Shown here in pieces: positions 24,300 to 37,781 of a stretch of 64,000 nt of DNA. Below the pieces are notes generated by a model. The model was not told where the DNA came from and did no database searches. It worked only from the letters and a program-made list of their open reading frames with translations. The stretch comes from Batillaria attramentaria (lineage: Eukaryota; Mollusca; Gastropoda; Batillariidae). Each line of letters opens with the position of its first letter. Position 1 is the first letter of the stretch. Made by a program: the position numbers and the translations under genes. The DNA lies in NCBI GenBank assembly GCA_018292915.2, contig JACVVK020000466.1, positions 411,001 to 475,000 on the forward strand. The letters run 5' to 3'.

Positions 24300-27125
24300 A
24301 TGACTCGCACTGCTCGAAACAACACTTCACCTCCCATACAAAAAATCAACATAGGCCACTTAAATGTATACCACATTTGCAACAAAATACCTGATGTCAC
24401 TGTTCTTCTTAATCAGGAGCAACCATTCCATATTTTTGGTTTTACCGAATCCAGACTGAAACCTCCAATAAGTGACGACACAATTTCTATTCAAAATTAT
24501 TCAATCATCCGAAAAGATGCTGTTTCCCCCGGCCACACAGGCATCGTCGCTTTTATTCACAACTCCATCACCAGCTGTGTAGTCCGACGGAAAGACCTAG
24601 AGTCGGATAACGTGGAGAGTCTCTGGCTGGAAATGAAATTAAACAAATCCTCCCCTACGTACATAGGTTTCATTTATAGAAACCCAGCAGCTACGTTCAC
24701 GTGGTATGATGATTTTGTCTCCATGATGGACAAGGTTAGTTGTTGCAAAGGTGACGTACACATCCTGGGTGATTTTAATATTGACTTGATGAAACCCACC
24801 AACACAGCATGGACATATACCTTCTCTTTATTTGGTCTAAAGCAAATGGTCACGTCACCCACCAGAGTTGCATCTTCCTCCACCACGCTTATAGACCACA
24901 TATATACTACTAATACCGCGGCCGTGAAAAATGTACATGTACCCTCCATCTCCATTAGTGATCACTTTCCTGTATGTTTTTCACTGTCAACGAAACGTGA
25001 CAAGCCAATTCCCAAAAGTCACACGTCCATTAGGTACAGATGTTTTAAAAAGTTCAATGAAGAAACCTTTCTCATAGACCTTGCTATTACACCATTCTGC
25101 GATGTATACCATTACAATGACCCAAACGAGGCGCTGGCGTGCTGGTACAGACTGTTCCTCGGTGTTTTAGATAAACACGCACCTATTAGAGAAAAAAGAG
25201 TAAAACATGCCTCCATGCCGCCATGGCTCTCAGATGACATAAAGAAGGCAATGAAGCTAAGAGATAACCTTAAAAAAGAAAACAAAATTGACGAGTTCAA
25301 AAAGCAACGGAACATGGTTAAATCTTTAGTTAGAAGGGCACAGAAATCTTTCGCAGAGCAAATCATAGCGGACGGAAAAGACAGTCGGAATATTTGGAAA
25401 GCCATCAACATGTTTACCCGGGGCAAAAAAACAAAACGTACATTCATTCCATCCGAACTCTCACCGAACGATTTTAATAATCATTTTTTAAACATTACTG
25501 ATTCCATAGTCCAATCTAATCTCAATAACCCTGAAGACTATGTATGTCCTGAAGAACTCCGCAGTCACTGTCAGTCAGCAAAAGAAAGTTTTTTCTCTGT
25601 TCCACCCATGACAGTCTATGAAGTTGGGAAATCAATCTCTGCTATAAAGAGCAAGGCGTGTGGTCCTGATGCAATTAACATTAACATCCTTAAGTTGTCA
25701 CTACCCTACATTGTGGAATCACTCACATATATTTATAATCTGTCACTCCAACACAGTATATTTCCAGACGAACTCAAGAAAGCCAAAGTAGTGCCTATTC
25801 CGAAAAGTAAAGATCTCCACAATCTCAGTGACTACCGTCCGATTTCAGTTTTATCAGTCCTGTCCAAACCACTGGAAAGACATATCCATAACCACATGCT
25901 CAGTTTCCTAGAAAAACAACATCTTTTGAATCCACTCCAATCTGGTTTCCGCCCTCAACATTCGTGCCACACCGCACTTGTCCGCATCGTCGACACTTGG
26001 CTATCTGCCATCAACAAATCCCAACTAACTGGTGCGGTCTTTCTTGACCTGAAAAAAGCCTTTGACTTGGTGAACCACAGCATTTTGTTAAAGAAATTGT
26101 CCCTATATATCCCTGATCCTAAGACAATCTCCTTATTTTCCTCATATCTCCAAGGTAGAAGGCAGAAAGTCTATCTAAATGGTGCGTTTTCTGAGGAAGG
26201 TGTTGTTAAGCTCGGTGTGCCCCAGGGCTCTATCCTTGGCCCGATTTTCTTTTGTTTATTCATCAATGATATGCCCCTCTCCATCTCAAACCCTAATGTA
26301 AGCTGTGATATGTTTGCTGACGACTCCACGCTCCATGCGTCGGATGTGCATGAGTCAAAAGTAAACGAAGTATTGCAGCACAGCCTCACTGAAATCTCCC
26401 AGTGGTGTAAAGCAAACCACATGGTAATTAGTACCACCAAAACCAAAAGCATGCTAATTACAACGCGCCAAAAACACCAACGCAAACTATCTCCCCTACG
26501 GTTGTCAGTTGGGTTTGAGTCTATCGAGCAGGTCTCGAACCACCGTCTACTAGGTGTCATAATTGACGACCAACTAAAGTGGGAAACGCATGTTGATGGT
26601 CTCTGTAAATTATTGTCAAAAAATGTATTCTTGCTATCCAAACTAAGTCGCCTAGTTAGCCCTGACATCTGCAAGCTATTCTTTCATGCCCACGTGCAAA
26701 GTCATCTAGATTTTGCGTCCACTTTGTGGGACGAGTGCAGCGAAAATCAGTTCAAAAAGGTAAACTCCGTTCACCGGCGCGCTGTCAAACTCTTACACTC
26801 GGGTAATTCTAGTACCGACCAAAAGTTTAAAATCCTCAAACTTCTACCTCTTAAACAGCATCTGGAGTTTAACAAATGCTTACTGATGCACAAAATTGTT
26901 TACTACAAAGCCCCAACATATCTCCATCAACTATTTAATTTCGAACATGATAAACAACATAACACAAGGAACAGTCTGCTCCCAGTGCCTCGTCCAAGGG
27001 TTGATATATATAAAAGTAGCCTGTCTTTCTCAGGGGCATCCATGTGGAACTCTTTACCACTGAGTATCCAAAACGTTTCCAAATTCATAAACTTCAAACA
27101 AATTCTACACGATACGCTTATCTGA
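24300..27125 (+). CDS. LINE ORF2: APE-type endonuclease plus reverse transcriptase
   Basis: An uninterrupted 941-codon frame. The N-terminal part is an exonuclease-endonuclease-phosphatase fold: FTESRL near residue 48, GDFNIDL with DFN at 158-160, and SDH at 220-222. The reverse transcriptase has DYRPIS, FLDLKKAFD (F588, D589), GVPQGSILGP from about 639 and the catalytic FADD at 672-675, then the LLGVIID region. Together these nick target DNA and prime reverse transcription. Key catalytic residues are present and there is no stop or frameshift, so this copy is young and possibly mobile. Downstream is a non-coding 3' UTR with an ATC-repeat tail. Confidence 0.95.
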   Translation: MTRTARNNTSPPIQKINIGHLNVYHICNKIPDVTVLLNQEQPFHIFGFTESRLKPPISDDTISIQNYSIIRKDAVSPGHTGIVAFIHNSITSCVVRRKDLESDNVESLWLEMKLNKSSPTYIGFIYRNPAATFTWYDDFVSMMDKVSCCKGDVHILGDFNIDLMKPTNTAWTYTFSLFGLKQMVTSPTRVASSSTTLIDHIYTTNTAAVKNVHVPSISISDHFPVCFSLSTKRDKPIPKSHTSIRYRCFKKFNEETFLIDLAITPFCDVYHYNDPNEALACWYRLFLGVLDKHAPIREKRVKHASMPPWLSDDIKKAMKLRDNLKKENKIDEFKKQRNMVKSLVRRAQKSFAEQIIADGKDSRNIWKAINMFTRGKKTKRTFIPSELSPNDFNNHFLNITDSIVQSNLNNPEDYVCPEELRSHCQSAKESFFSVPPMTVYEVGKSISAIKSKACGPDAININILKLSLPYIVESLTYIYNLSLQHSIFPDELKKAKVVPIPKSKDLHNLSDYRPISVLSVLSKPLERHIHNHMLSFLEKQHLLNPLQSGFRPQHSCHTALVRIVDTWLSAINKSQLTGAVFLDLKKAFDLVNHSILLKKLSLYIPDPKTISLFSSYLQGRRQKVYLNGAFSEEGVVKLGVPQGSILGPIFFCLFINDMPLSISNPNVSCDMFADDSTLHASDVHESKVNEVLQHSLTEISQWCKANHMVISTTKTKSMLITTRQKHQRKLSPLRLSVGFESIEQVSNHRLLGVIIDDQLKWETHVDGLCKLLSKNVFLLSKLSRLVSPDICKLFFHAHVQSHLDFASTLWDECSENQFKKVNSVHRRAVKLLHSGNSSTDQKFKILKLLPLKQHLEFNKCLLMHKIVYYKAPTYLHQLFNFEHDKQHNTRNSLLPVPRPRVDIYKSSLSFSGASMWNSLPLSIQNVSKFINFKQILHDTLI

Positions 27126-27429
27126 CGATATATATAGAAATGTGTTACATACATGTTTTGCAATATTAGAGACGACTGTAAATTTCTTACTTGGCCAGTA
27201 TCATCAGCACATGCCACGTATGTTTTGATTTGTTTATCGTGTGTATTTTTCTCTCCTGTATTTCCCCTAGATAGTTTATACCTTTTTTTTTAAACTTTTT
27301 TATTGTTTGTTTGTTTGTTTTGATTTTTTTCTCAATACCCTTTAATGTAGAATAGCAGGACAGCATGTAAGATAGGCAGCAATGCCTAAATGCTCTATCC
27401 TGAATAAAAAACGTTTCATCATCATCATC

Positions 27430-27465
<36 letters not shown>

Positions 27466-27598
27466 ATCATAATCATCTCTCTGCAGGTAATCACGAAGGG
27501 GACGCTTGGTCTCAAGTTTACCCAAAAATACACTGCGAACATCACAACAGCCTCCACAGTGCTCTTCTGTCAATGAATAAAGAAGGAACCATACAAAG

Positions 27599-27637
<39 letters not shown>

Positions 27638-27903
27638 TTCCTTGTCCTTAAATCAGTCAACCTGTTCAACGATGTTTCTGTTTACCCCTGTGATTTACTG
27701 TGCACTAGTTCCTTACGAACTTTAACGCACCCGCCAGTGTCACGAAATAAAATAAACACCACCTAAAAGATATTGATATGTAGGTGTCCGCTGATAACAG
27801 TTTCAACATTACTGAGTGCTGTTCACTAAAGTTATGTCCCTCATGCACGTGTTAGAAATGATTTGAAATTTGCTTATCAGGCTGTTAATCACTTCTTTAT
27901 TTA

Positions 27904-28030
27904 GGGAGCCGGGACAGTCGAGCTGTACAGCACTGGACTTTCAATGCTCGGGTCGTGAGGTTCATTCCCGGCTGTGGCCAAATATTTGTGCTGGCCTTTA
28001 TTCACATTGCCCCATCTTTGAAATCATCCA
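27904..28030 (+). mobile_element. tRNA-derived SINE, degraded 3' part
   Basis: Head TACAGCACTGGACTTTCAAT and GCTCGGGTCGTGAGGTTCAT, then CCAAATATTTGTGCTGGCC. The GGACGTTAAAC end is missing. Confidence 0.65.
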
Positions 28031-28094
28031 TTCGCCATTTGAAACAGCCTGTCTTTCCATGTTCGACATGCAGATTCGACGGACTCTTTTAAAA

Positions 28095-28215
28095 CCGCTT
28101 TGAAATCTCATTTCTTTCGGCTGTTGCACCCACAGAGTGAGTATGATGGATTGTCGGGGTCCCATTGTAGGAAAATGGACACATTAGTGTCGTTCAATTT
28201 GACATACTGCTTGGC
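28095..28215 (-). pseudogene. Relic ectodomain-1 exon upstream of gene D
   Basis: A shorter remnant. The minus strand around 28135-28205 reads KLNDTNVSIFLQWDPDNPSY, matching KSNETDVAFILQWDTDTRPY. It again lies beside a SINE (27904-28030) and (CA)n. This copy keeps the LQWD segment better than the other two relics. Confidence 0.55.
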
Positions 28216-28245
28216 AATAGAAAAGATCTGATCATGATCACACGA

Positions 28246-28299
<54 letters not shown>

Positions 28300-28679
28300 T
28301 TCAAAGATTGTATTCCGTTTTCCCTATTTGGGGTATGGAGGAATATCCTAATACAAAGGACGTGAGAACAAAGTACAACAATATATTCAAATACAGCTAA
28401 AGAACCCACAACAAAACCAAATAGCACCCCTCTCTCTCTCTCTCTCTGCTTCCTGGTCCTTAAATCGTTCTGTTTAATCATGTCTACCCTTGTGATGTAC
28501 TGTCTGTGCTATTGTACGAGTTCGTAGATTCGTGCTATTGTAGTGTAAATGTAGTGTAGTATACATATACACATTATAACATCATCACCTCATGTAGCCT
28601 ACATCATACTGCTGTTAACGGACAGATTATACGGTTTTACTGTTTCTAATGAACTTAGGATTTAATATTAGATTGTTTA

Positions 28680-28980
28680 ATGATTTTATAATGTTTCTAA
28701 TGACATGAGTGTACAAAAATTGAAAGACGAAACTGATCTGCAAAGTGTGTACGGTAAAAACGTTTAACTTTCGGTTTGAAATATGGGACATTTCATGATA
28801 AAGTGTAGTTCATCATCGAGTACCGACATATCACAACTCGAACAAAGTCTGTCCTCTCTAGGTGTGCCATTTCGTCTTCCCGGTTCAACTGCTAATTACT
28901 ACAGCGGAATTTCATTAGTGATAAAGCATAAATCCGCCACGCTTGTTTGTGACACTCCCTGCATACGGAGGTGACGAACG
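28680..28980 (-). pseudogene. Decayed LINE C-terminal fragment (third copy)
   Basis: A more diverged copy of 9600-9900. The segment AGTGTAGTTCATCATCGAGT matches the other two copies. It marks the third spacer of the A-D type tandem array. Confidence 0.55.
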
Positions 28981-28989
28981 TTTAAAATA

Positions 28990-30310
<1,321 letters not shown>

Positions 30311-30324
30311 CGTCTCTTTTTTTT

Positions 30325-30392
30325 TTTTACGCCGCAACCGAATTGCCTCCTCTTGAGGACAATAAAGAATTATTGAATTGAATTGAATTGTA
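30325..30392 (+). mobile_element. LINE-like 3' tail with GAATT repeats
   Basis: AATTGCCTCCTCTTGAGGAC then AATAAAGAATTATTGAATTG, a hairpin-like end plus (GAATT)n. It belongs to a different family from the tails in genes B-D but has the same design. Confidence 0.5.
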
Positions 30393-30715
30393 ATGATAGA
30401 GCCATGGAACATATTCAAGGACGTACAGTGAGCACAGATAGGTCAAACAGGTACAGCCTATTTTCCACGTCTGTGTGCTCAGCTTTCACAATCATGTTAA
30501 TATATGCATATTAACATAATTATTTAATGTCCTTGTTTTCGAGACGGTATCTTTGAATTGCAAATTGAAGACAGATTCAGTAGGTAATGCACCAAAATCT
30601 CTCTCTCTCTCTCTCATGATAATGATGATGCATTTTGTATGGTTAGTATTGTAGCAAGGACAGATTGAAAGAGAGACCTGTGCGTCTATTATCTCATCCT
30701 TCAAAAATAAGGTTT

Positions 30716-30759
<44 letters not shown>

Positions 30760-30875
30760 TATTCCTGTAGCTTATAGATTTTCCTTCCTTTGCTCATAGT
30801 TTCGTAGTTTAGCAACGGCAATCTCGAAAATGGTATTTCTGCCAAAACTTTTACCGTTGGAAAAAACAGCTTATT

Positions 30876-30879
<4 letters not shown>

Positions 30880-30930
<51 letters not shown>
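30880..30930. repeat. (CT)n downstream of gene E
   Basis: Duplicated at 38380-38418 downstream of F, shorter there. Confidence 0.95.
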
Positions 30931-30931
<1 letters not shown>

Positions 30932-31675
30932 CGTTGGCTACCTCCTTTCACACAAGCTAGTTTCGATCATCGAGAAACAACAGGAAATCGAAAAATGAAA
31001 CTAAGATTTAATCGCCAAAACGAAACAGTGAAGGGGGGAAAGAACAGTTTCTTTAACATAGGAAATACCACACTGTATGAATGACAGACAAATAAATAAT
31101 GCATAATATATGAATAGATAAAGAATAACGCAAGCATGATTTTAAAAATTCGGACGCATAAATAAATGGGATGAAAATGCACACAAAACTTAGAGTAAAG
31201 GAAAACTAATTACAAAAGTCCTAACTTTCAATAAAGTTCTCGTAACAATTATCATGAGAAATTCAAATCTAACAAAAATCTGACACAAATCTGCCTTTGA
31301 ACAAAAAATGATCAAGCATGATGACGATGTGATGATGATAATGATCAGTGTCAGGTCAGGCTATCTGTTTTACTCTTTGTTGTTTGTTTGTTTGTGTTTG
31401 TTTGTTGTTTGGGCAGTTTTTTGTTTGTTGGTTGGTTGGTTGGTTTATTTGGCATTTTGGCTCAGACTCTCACTGGAGACGTTTTACTTCGAACAAACAC
31501 CACACTCATCTCCGGCACGATCCGGAATAAAATTGAGGAAAGTCATGTTGTGGCCGTATGTCACACGAGAAACACGGGGGGAAAAACTTGTGTGTTTGGT
31601 TGCGTTTTGTGGCCGTATTTCACACCAGGATTACGGGAAAACAATGTGTTTAGTCGCGTTCGCTGTTTGTTCGGA

Positions 31676-31745
31676 CCAGTCAAGTCAAGTCAAGTCAAGT
31701 CAAGTCAAAGTGTTTATTTCAAAACCCCGTTGTGGGTACATGAAA
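31676..31745 (-). mobile_element. LINE-like 3' tail, minus orientation, downstream of gene E
   Basis: The minus strand reads CCACAACGGGGTTTTGAAAT, AAACACTTTGACTTGACT and then (TGACT)n up to the GGTCC. It is duplicated downstream of gene F at 39223-39290. Confidence 0.5.
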
Positions 31746-31849
31746 CGAGACAATTAACATATAAATCAACGTCACACACCGGCCAACATACATCATGATC
31801 GTTCGCACACAAGTTTTACAGAACTCAGAGCATACAGACAGACAGACAG

Positions 31850-32155
31850 ACATACATACATACATACATACATACATACATACATACATACATACATACA
31901 TACATACATACTACGTACAAATACACAACTATACGTATTGAAATGGGATGGGATGGGGTGTGTCTAATGCACATACATACATACATACATACATACATAC
32001 ATACATACATACATACATACATACATACATACATACATACATACATACATACATACATACATACATACAAAAATACAACTATACGTAATGGAATAGAATC
32101 ACATACATACATACATACATACATACATACATACATACATACATACATACATACT
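31850..32155. repeat. Long (CATA)n arrays downstream of gene E
   Basis: Three CATA arrays broken by ATACGTATTGAAATGGGATG and similar. The F copy (39395-39602) has two shorter arrays. Confidence 0.95.
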
Positions 32156-32485
32156 ACGTACAAAATTAAAAACACTGCCGTGTGACATGAGCCTTACACG
32201 TATTAAGGGAATCCTGAAAGGGTTAAAACTTTGCAATGATTCATCTTCCAGTGTAACTTCGTCAGATGGGACCAACCGCACTTTTTTTTTTTTTTTTTTT
32301 AAATAGGAATTTTGGCAGCTGGAGGTTCATCTTCATCGGGTTACATCTCTGAGTCAGTCATAGTCATGTGCACATAAATATGTAAATGGGGTGGCTTAGA
32401 CTTCACCCTGGGAAGAACATCACCAAGCACAGACAGTTCTGTTCTACAAGAATAGACCCGAAACCTGGAACCGATTCAGTCAGAC

Positions 32486-34108
32486 CTACATCGGGTTCTG
32501 TTTGTCGTAGATGTTGTCAAGCACCTCCTGCCTCTTGGGTTGTCTCTGCAACACGTTGTAGACACAGGAGTCGGTCACGTGACTGTAGTTGGCTCCCCTA
32601 GCGCTGACTCCAGCCAATCGCTGCTGGCCGTCATGATTCAGCAACCCGTAGCCGCTGCCGTCATCTTCTTCTCCTTGAGTGACCTCCCTCTGTAACAATA
32701 AAATAATTTAGTATTTCGTTTGTTTTCGATGCGGTAGATTTTACCTGTACTTTTAGCGCTTAGAACTGCCTTATAAGTAGATTACAGCGCTATATAAAAA
32801 ATTATTATTATTATTATTAAAAATGAAAGAGAGCAAAGTGTCGTTTTGTGGGTAGGGTCACAGAAAGTTGTAGATTCATTGATTTCAGTGTTGTAATTCT
32901 GATGTGTTTGTTCCTTTAGTTCAGCAGCAGCAGCAGCAGCAGCAGCAGCGGTATCACCACCATTTATCACTATTAATATTATCATTATACTTATTTATTT
33001 TTTGTTTATTATATACCGTTCATTGGCTTTGTTGGTTTGTGGACTTTAAAAAATAGGATCGGTAGTTTGGTGGCGCGGCACTACGGCAGCGCGGCGAAGC
33101 GCTTTACCCGTGAGAAGTAACTCGAATTTCCCGAAAGGGACAAAATGTAGTGGTAAAACAAACTCGGCTGATTTGTATCGCATTAGATATAGAAAATATG
33201 ATTGTCTAGTTTGTTTTTGAGCCAGGAAATAATTATAAAGGTTCCCTAAGTTGCGAGCTGCAGTTCCTTTTGCCAAATCCACATTACTGGATGATGACAT
33301 AAATTACGGAAAATGTTAATCATCTGTAAAAGCGGCGATTGACTTGTTCCTGTCTTGTTAATTGGGTAAGGTAAGTAATCATACTGAACCGTTGGCATCG
33401 GCTAGGGGATTCAGAAAACAAGTTTCCTTATTACTTCACAGTTCTCTGTCTGGAATAAAGGACTATACAAAATCAAACCAATGCCTTTTTTTCCCAGACA
33501 ACGGCATACTTTTTCATAAAAAAAATACAAGTGTGCAAGCTTACTCTCATGGCTTGTTCGTCGATCTCGTGGTAAGGGTCGTCCGACAGGTCGACTACAC
33601 TGTCGGCATCACCCGGTGAGGAGTTGGTGTAGGTGCCAGTCAGCTGGGAATGTGGTCTTGTATTAGGAGTGTAGCGAACACTGGTGTAGTGTTGTTCCAC
33701 TGCTGGTCCCGGGGTAGCCGTAGTTGTGGCGAGTGCTCCAGTCGTGTTCTTGTTGGATCGCAATTTTCGCCTAGGAACAAGAAGTAGGATAAAATGCAGT
33801 GTAACATACTACACAGTGGACGTAAATTGTGTACCTAGTGAAATGCGAGTCAATACTCCCGCCACCGTATTCCTATATCTGTAGGTCAGGAACATAAAGA
33901 TGAAAGAATGGTTTTAGATGTTAGGTTTCCCAACCGAATTCATAACTTCCCTACTTTCGGAGCTGAAGCAACATAGGGTCAGGATGGTTGTTTGGGAGTT
34001 ACACGTCCTTTTCCACCACGTATGGGTGATATCGTGGGATCAGAAGAACTAAAAGAGGAACTAATTTCATAGTCAAAATGTTCACAGACAGACGCAGCAA
34101 CAAAAAAG

Positions 34109-34180
<72 letters not shown>

Positions 34181-36929
34181 GGGGGTGTAGACTGTGATAA
34201 AATGAAGCTTGTGTGGAGGATGAAGTCTGTGATTTTTTTGTATGATAATCTTAATTTTTTTTTTTTTTAAGATTTTACCTACCTTAATACCAAGACTTTA
34301 ACTCATAGTAATCTTTTTTGTTTTTTGTTTTTTTTAATTCATAGAAATCTCTAATTTAATTGTAGTTTGTTTTTGTTTTTGTTTTTTATGATGTGTATCA
34401 TTGTCTTTGTCCACCACACCCAAATTTCCCTCTGGGATAATAAAGATGTGATGTATTGTATTGTATTGTAACTTCTAAAACATGTTCCTTGTCAGTGACG
34501 CTTTTTTTTTTTCTTTCTTTTGAAATGTTAGTGTTCAAAATGTAACTTTTTGTGTGATATGTACTGAAATAAAGTAAAGCTTGGTGGGGATGAGTAATGG
34601 TTAGACTATCTAGTGATATTTCAAGATCAGTCTGCACCGTGCCACATTTACCCCAGAAAAAATCCAGCAACAAGAGCCAGGATCACCCCACCACCTCCGA
34701 TTGCTGCTCCGAGTGGAAGTGTGACTGATCGATCGTTGTTTTCTGCAACCAAACCGATGTCGAATGACATGCTGCGTTGGGGTCAAAATCACATTCCATA
34801 ATGTTCATTATTTTTACTGGATTTTGTTAATCTGTTTCTTTCCAGCTTGTCATGGTATGGTCCAATTTGCTCCAACACGTACTGCTAAGCTGGCTTGAAG
34901 TGAACCCCTTTGCATGATGAATTCGCTATGATAGGTGAATTTAGTGAATCAATGCATGTGCTCCTTCGATAAGAACCAGTGTCTCTAAGCCATCAGCACC
35001 TGAAGATCTTACTATCTCGTTCTATTTTTATCCTATGACATGATGACACTGTTACCTAGAGGCATGCAGAATGGTTCAGTCACAGTGTTTTTGTACGCGA
35101 CGAACCTATGCAGGTTTGACTCTGGGTAATTGGTCTTTATCATAGCATTTCTTGATAAATGTAGGTTTTAGACGGGAGAGAAAAGGTACTGTCTTGAAGC
35201 ATTCATGCAAAACGGGAAACGTGCGCAGTATTACTATGTTTCGGATTGCGAAGGGGCGGAAGAGTTTGTACATACCTGTGGTGGTAGGAATGGTTTCTTT
35301 TACATCTGTTGTTGTCTGGTGTGCCGTTGGTCCGAGCATACCTGTAGTTTCCTGGATGCCTGTAGATGCCCAGTGTTTTTGTGTGGTTAATCTCGAGGAC
35401 GTTGATGTGGGACGAGATGTAGTGGTGGACGTTTCTTGTGGTGTGGGTCTTGATTGAGAAGTAGTCTTACCGACTGTTGTATTCAGTGGGCCACAGATGA
35501 ACTGAAAAAGGCTGGTTGCTGGGGAAATATGAACAAAATCTAACGAGCGAATAGATCCAGGTAACTTATGACGCAAGTATTCACAATCCAACGCCTGACA
35601 ATAAGGTAATCCCGGTTTCCTGTGGTTAATGGATGTGTTTGTGGAAGGGGTGGGGGATTAGTCACGGCAACGAATAGACTGGCTTTGTCCCAAGGTAAGT
35701 TCTCATCTACACAACTGTAGATAGCACATGTGGAGGGCAACAACTCTAGCTAGCCGTAAGTCGTCTTTCATGTGAATTAGTTGTACACGTATTGGTTTAA
35801 TATGATTTTTTCGTTTTGCAGGGATTTTTTTTTTACTCATAATATAACGAAAACAGCAGTATAATCACGATCATGTGTACTCCTACATCGTAACAATTTG
35901 GCGGGAGATGAGCTGACCTGTGAGGATGCAATTCTGTGATTCAAACCGATTTGAAGAAGGGAGAAGGGTGTATAGGCGGGTTACAAATGAGTACGTGTAT
36001 GTGTAGTGTTGTAGAAATGTCGTTTACCTCGTATATCAATGGACTGCTTTCCACTCGATCCGGGAGTTTCTGTTCTGGTGCCGAGGATAATCTGTATTTG
36101 ATCAAGTTCTCCATTAAAAAGCTTTTTCCAGCCGCATTCTTCTGGTGGATTGTCTATATTAAAGATTTTGTTTTCTCCATTAAGACTCCCACTTATGTTA
36201 AATCGACGTTTTAGTCCATCCTTGGGAACAAGAACTTGAAAAATTTGCTTTTCTGATGAGACATGGCAGCTGCAGACTGGTGAGGACGTCCAATTGTTAA
36301 TCAATCTAACAATCTTCGCAGACACGTTGAAATTATTACACGGGTCTTCTGTTCTGCGACCCTCCTCAGCATCTGTAAGCACTCAAAGTTTAGTACAAAT
36401 TAGTCTTACATGTGAGGCAGAGTAAATTGTTTTTCATATTAACAGTTAGTAATAAATCATGAGTTACTAGTTAGTAATTGTGATGGAACCACACACAAGG
36501 GGGACAAAAGGTGATTTGGGCATATCATTCACATCAGTGAAAAGTGCGGAAAATAAACTTTCCTCTGATATATAAATTATTTCTATAGCGTATCTTTAGC
36601 TTGAGATATCTTTGTTGAACTATTGTGGCCATTTGTGTACATACTGTTGCTGTATTTGTGTGACATGGGAGTCATGACAGTATGGCGTGGTTGTAGTGAA
36701 CGCTCGATCTTTATTACATGTCTATAAACTATGAAACTTTCAAATAATGTATTAGATGCTTAAGCGATAAAAGTAACCCTCACCACCCCCATCTTTAATT
36801 CCGATTTTTTCGAAGGTGGCTATGTCCACATTTTGCGGGGTCCCATCATACATAGTACAGTGTAAAATGATTAGGTAGTGAGGATTAGTGAGTGCAGCTG
36901 AAAACACACGCACACCACACCACACCACA

Positions 36930-36967
<38 letters not shown>

Positions 36968-37781
36968 ACCACAAAGATACAGTGTGAACTGGAGAGATAT
37001 TGCATGAACATCAGTTGTACAACACCAGTGTCAGGAACTTCATGCATTACCTGTTTGTCTCTGAATTGTACCTGCACAGCCAGCCATGTACTACTGACTG
37101 CATATTTTTTCATGTGTGTGATACATGAATTGGGTCTGCCTTGACACCGTTAGTATCCAGCATGCCAGTTCAGTTAGTTACTGAAGTAAGTTTGCTTTTA
37201 CTATTCCACTGAAGGAAGCAACACCTTTGTACATGCTGTTGCTGTATTTACCACCTTGGTGAGGTGAGTGCATGTATTCCAAGTTAACTTTCAGAAACTG
37301 CATGGTCCTTCGAGAGTCAGAGGAGGGCAACAGCGAACCCCCGTTGTTGGCGTGATGCCCAGTACACCCAGCAACGCTATACATGATTCTAATGCTCGGG
37401 TCGTGAGTTCGTATCCCGGCTGGAGCCAAATATTTGTGCTGGCTTTTTCATCGTTGCCCCGTCTTTGATATCACCCTATGTGGTGGAAAAGGACGTTAAA
37501 CACCAAACACCCACCCACCCCACCCCCGCTATACATGAGCTCAGCATTGTCGTGGGATCAAGGCGGTAAACAGTTCTAGCAAGTCATGCATCCAGTATCT
37601 TCCTCACTGCACGTAAAATAGTACTATGATTAGCGCTGTCGCAAGACTCAGTATACTATGATCAACGCCACGCTTTCAGCTATTATCTCTGAAAATAAAA
37701 CTTTAAATATAGAAACTACTCACATGCAATTGTAGCAGAGATAGTCGCAGAAACCAACATATACAAAATCTTTCCGTTCAT
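32486..37781 (-). CDS. Gene E: type I membrane receptor with mucin-like stalk and multi-tyrosine tail
   Basis: Exons 37724-37781 (signal peptide, [19 protein letters not shown]), 36028-36372 (ectodomain 1), 35276-35518 (FICGPLNTT plus Ser/Thr-rich stalk), 34652-34742 (transmembrane), 33545-33770 and 32486-32689 (cytoplasmic) join in frame to 388 aa. Ectodomain 1 holds DPCNNF, VRLINN, VCSCHVSSEKQIF and ends GKQSIDI. The stalk is about 65 residues of Thr, Ser and Pro and is likely O-glycosylated. The transmembrane helix LGAAIGGGGVILALVAGFFL is followed by RKLR. Tail tyrosine motifs are YTSV, YHEI, SGYGLL (fits ITIM), YSHV, YNVL and IYDK. Junction phases are 1,1,1,2,0. The ectodomain is not one I recognise; an immune-type receptor is inference. 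The layout parallels genes A-D in the first exons, but the tail exons are different. Confidence 0.8.
34111..34174. repeat. (GT)n in intron of gene E
   Basis: Pure dinucleotide repeat followed by a G-run; missing from the F intron at the matching place. Confidence 0.95.
34400..34472 (+). mobile_element. LINE-like 3' tail with TATTG repeats
   Basis: CCCAAATTTCCCTCTGGGAT then AATAAAGATGTGATG and (TATTG)n, lying in the intron of gene E between the transmembrane and first cytoplasmic exons. Confidence 0.5.
37375..37520 (+). mobile_element. tRNA-derived SINE, 5'-truncated, upstream part of gene E
   Basis: Starts inside the tRNA-like head (TTCTAATGCTCGGGTCGTGA), then CCAAATATTTGTGCTGGCTT and GTGGTGGAAAAGGACGTTAA. 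The G copy at 56765-56915 has the same truncation point, so it predates the E/G duplication. Confidence 0.7.

Larger units (their letters stand above)
23225..27436 (+). mobile_element. Non-LTR retrotransposon (LINE), 5'-truncated or full, intact ORF2
   Basis: The element sits between (CT)n tracts in a spacer whose uninterrupted form is seen at 16078-16140. It holds a Pro/Tyr-rich upstream ORF, a 941-codon endonuclease/reverse transcriptase ORF, and a short 3' UTR ending in AATAAAAAACGTTTCATC followed by an (ATC)n tail. The 3' end is a simple repeat rather than poly(A), as in many CR1/L2-group elements. The 5' boundary is uncertain because it abuts a (CT)n run. Assignment to the CR1/L2 group is inference from the RT motifs and tail. 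Confidence 0.85.

Noticed and set aside
31825..32185. CRISPR-like or coding repeat (MYVCMYVCMYVC frames)
   Set aside because: Uninterrupted CATA microsatellites with no spacer-repeat structure.
35519..35640. Open upstream extension of the stalk exon ([14 protein letters not shown]...) in E, F and G
   Set aside because: Two indels between paralogs are multiples of three, which hints at coding, but the only acceptors there give the wrong phase after the ectodomain-1 donor. The acceptor TTTCCCCAG at 35519 fits phase and matches the A-D exon start. Not excluded as an alternative exon.
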